DNA of 64,000 bases, taken from positions 62,001 to 126,000 of the forward strand of contig JACOUS010000030.1 in the NCBI GenBank assembly GCA_016177735.1. The letters run 5' to 3'. Every line of letters begins with the position of its first letter. Position 1 is the stretch's first letter. This document shows positions 62,976 through 64,000 of this stretch, piece by piece. Source of the DNA: Ignavibacteriales bacterium. Its GTDB lineage: Bacteria; Bacteroidota; Ignavibacteria; Ignavibacteriales; Melioribacteraceae. The translations under genes and the position numbers were made by a program. Under the pieces are notes generated by a model. The model did no database searches, was not told the DNA's origin, and worked only from the letters and a program-made list of their open reading frames with translations.

Positions 62976-63944
62976 ATGAGCTATCTTGAAAAAGTTGAAG
63001 ACGTGTATAAAGAAGCTGCATTAAATCCCGATAAAGGATTATGCTGTACTACTACACCAATCTGGCAATTACCGGGATTGAATATTCCTAAAAAAATGCT
63101 TGAGATGAATTATGGATGTGGAAGCACCGTGCATCCACGCGATTTATCTAACAACCCGACGGTTCTTTATGTTGGAATTGGAGGAGGTATGGAGCTGCTT
63201 CAGTTTTCATACTTCACAAGAAAAAAAACATCTGTAATTGGTGTTGATCCGGTTGAAGAAATGATTACCGCATGTAGAGAAAATTTGATTGATGCAGAAA
63301 AACAAAATGATTGGTTCAAAAAAGATTTTATCAAATTATATAAAGGAAGTGCGTTGCAGCTTCCGCTTGAAAATGAATCTGTGGATGTCGCCGCTCAAAA
63401 TTGTTTATTCAATATTTTTCACGAGGAAGAACTTATACAAGCGTTGAAAGAAATTTATCGCGTATTAAAGTCTCACGGAAGATTGGTTCTTTCCGATCCT
63501 ATCTGTGAAACTGAAATGCCTGAAAACCTAAAAAATGATGCACGTCTGCGCGCACTGTGTTTAAGCGGTGCTCTTCCTTTAAAAAAATATTTAGAATTGA
63601 TCACGTCAATAGGTTTTGGAACAATTGAAATACGTGCAAAGAGACCGTATAGAATTCTTGATCCCGAACATTACAACACATACGAAAATATCTATATCGA
63701 AAGCGTGGAAATCTGCGCGATCAAAGATCCCATTCCGGCTGATGGCCCATGTATCTTTACCGGCAGAACAGCCATTTATTACGGTTCGGACGAATTGTTT
63801 GATGATAAAAAGGGACACGTTCTTTTAAACAATCAACCTCTTGCTGTTTGCGATAAGACTGCTAAAGTGCTTAGTAATTTTGGGCGGAAAAATATTTTTA
63901 TTTCTGAATCAACATATTTTTATGACGGTGGCGGATGCTGTTAA
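62976..63944 (+). CDS. arsM: Arsenite methyltransferase ArsM of the arsenosugar type
   Basis: A 322-residue SAM-dependent methyltransferase. The SAM motif is LYVGIGGGMELLQF, then VIGVDPVEEMI and HEEELIQALKEIYRVLKSHGRLVLSDP. Cysteines that can hold arsenic are in PDKGLCCTTTP, NYGCGSTV and the far end DGGGCC. The first and last stretches are those of the ArsM associated with arsenosugar synthesis. It would dimethylate arsenite for ArsS. AAGGAAC precedes the ATG, 42 bases after nnrE. Confidence 0.88.
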   Translation: MSYLEKVEDVYKEAALNPDKGLCCTTTPIWQLPGLNIPKKMLEMNYGCGSTVHPRDLSNNPTVLYVGIGGGMELLQFSYFTRKKTSVIGVDPVEEMITACRENLIDAEKQNDWFKKDFIKLYKGSALQLPLENESVDVAAQNCLFNIFHEEELIQALKEIYRVLKSHGRLVLSDPICETEMPENLKNDARLRALCLSGALPLKKYLELITSIGFGTIEIRAKRPYRILDPEHYNTYENIYIESVEICAIKDPIPADGPCIFTGRTAIYYGSDELFDDKKGHVLLNNQPLAVCDKTAKVLSNFGRKNIFISESTYFYDGGGCC

Positions 63945-63966
63945 AATTATTAATTAAGGACAAATA

Positions 63967-64000
63967 ATGATTTTGATACTTCTTTTTCTTGCTACCGCTT
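63967..64000 (+). CDS. Start of an unidentified protein, cut by the window edge
   Basis: ATG at 63967 behind TAAGGA opens a frame whose 11 visible residues, MILILLFLLAT, are hydrophobic, as for a membrane protein or signal peptide. It lies 22 bases after arsM and probably belongs to the same operon. Confidence 0.55.
   Translation, partial: MILILLFLATA

Noticed and set aside
47557-64000. Attachment site copy of the tRNA-Gln end
   Set aside because: No second copy of the tRNA 3' end was found to the right edge, so an island boundary cannot be shown from this window.

Overview
The window looks like part of the chromosome of a member of the Bacteroidota/Chlorobiota group, most likely an Ignavibacteria-type bacterium. 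Supporting this are the AT-rich coding style, a short RpoD-type sigma factor of about 285 residues, frequent TTG start codons even in ribosomal genes, a protein joining an HU-like domain to a SPOR domain, and envelope proteins built from TPR, beta-barrel and repeat units. The taxonomic call rests on gene style, not on a search.

Layout. 1-10.7 kb is the end of the S10 operon and the complete spc/alpha ribosomal block (rplP' to rplQ, with secY, map, infA, rpmJ and rpoA); a tRNA-Gln gene sits between rplR and rpsE. 10.9-17.5 kb holds engB, a membrane GAF protein with a worn GGDEF-like end, deoB, a small gene plus a PIN-domain gene, two adjacent EutN/CcmL microcompartment vertex proteins, the primary-type sigma factor and an NlpC/P60 lipoprotein. 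17.7-28.4 kb holds fumarase, a VOC protein, an M28 peptidase, a fur-feoA-feoB-MBL operon, a dodecin, two peroxiredoxins, and a PTPS-GTP cyclohydrolase-SDR operon that looks like a tetrahydrobiopterin pathway. 28.5-30.8 kb is an ECF sigma/anti-sigma module flanked by two Spy-like periplasmic proteins. 31-41 kb is an envelope block: TPR proteins, a beta-barrel protein, the HU/SPOR protein, and ExbB-ExbD-TonB. 41-47.4 kb carries a four-gene membrane/NHL operon and a 1401-residue lipoprotein with 14 repeats.

From the second tRNA-Gln (47.56 kb) to the right edge the DNA appears more AT-rich and accessory. It holds a rhodanese, small membrane proteins, a DsrE-like protein, a flavoprotein fused to a NapH-like iron-sulfur membrane protein, and an arsenosugar-type cluster: a two-domain glycosyltransferase fusion, DUF547, an AhpD-like protein, the radical SAM protein ArsS and another glycosyltransferase. 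These are followed by a rearranged pentose-phosphate segment (a 6-phosphogluconate dehydrogenase/transketolase chimera and a transaldolase-glucose-6-phosphate isomerase fusion), a frameshifted carboxymuconolactone decarboxylase gene, a YHS protein, NrtS, NnrE and ArsM.

The strongest leads are in this right-hand part. A palindrome of the form TGTCA-N6-TGACA recurs in three separate promoter regions and suggests an undescribed Crp/Fnr-type regulon. The first arsenosugar glycosyltransferase appears to start at ATT. The gnd/tkt chimera marks a deletion or an assembly join. A 54-bp dispersed repeat appears to have rewritten the end of a small membrane protein gene.
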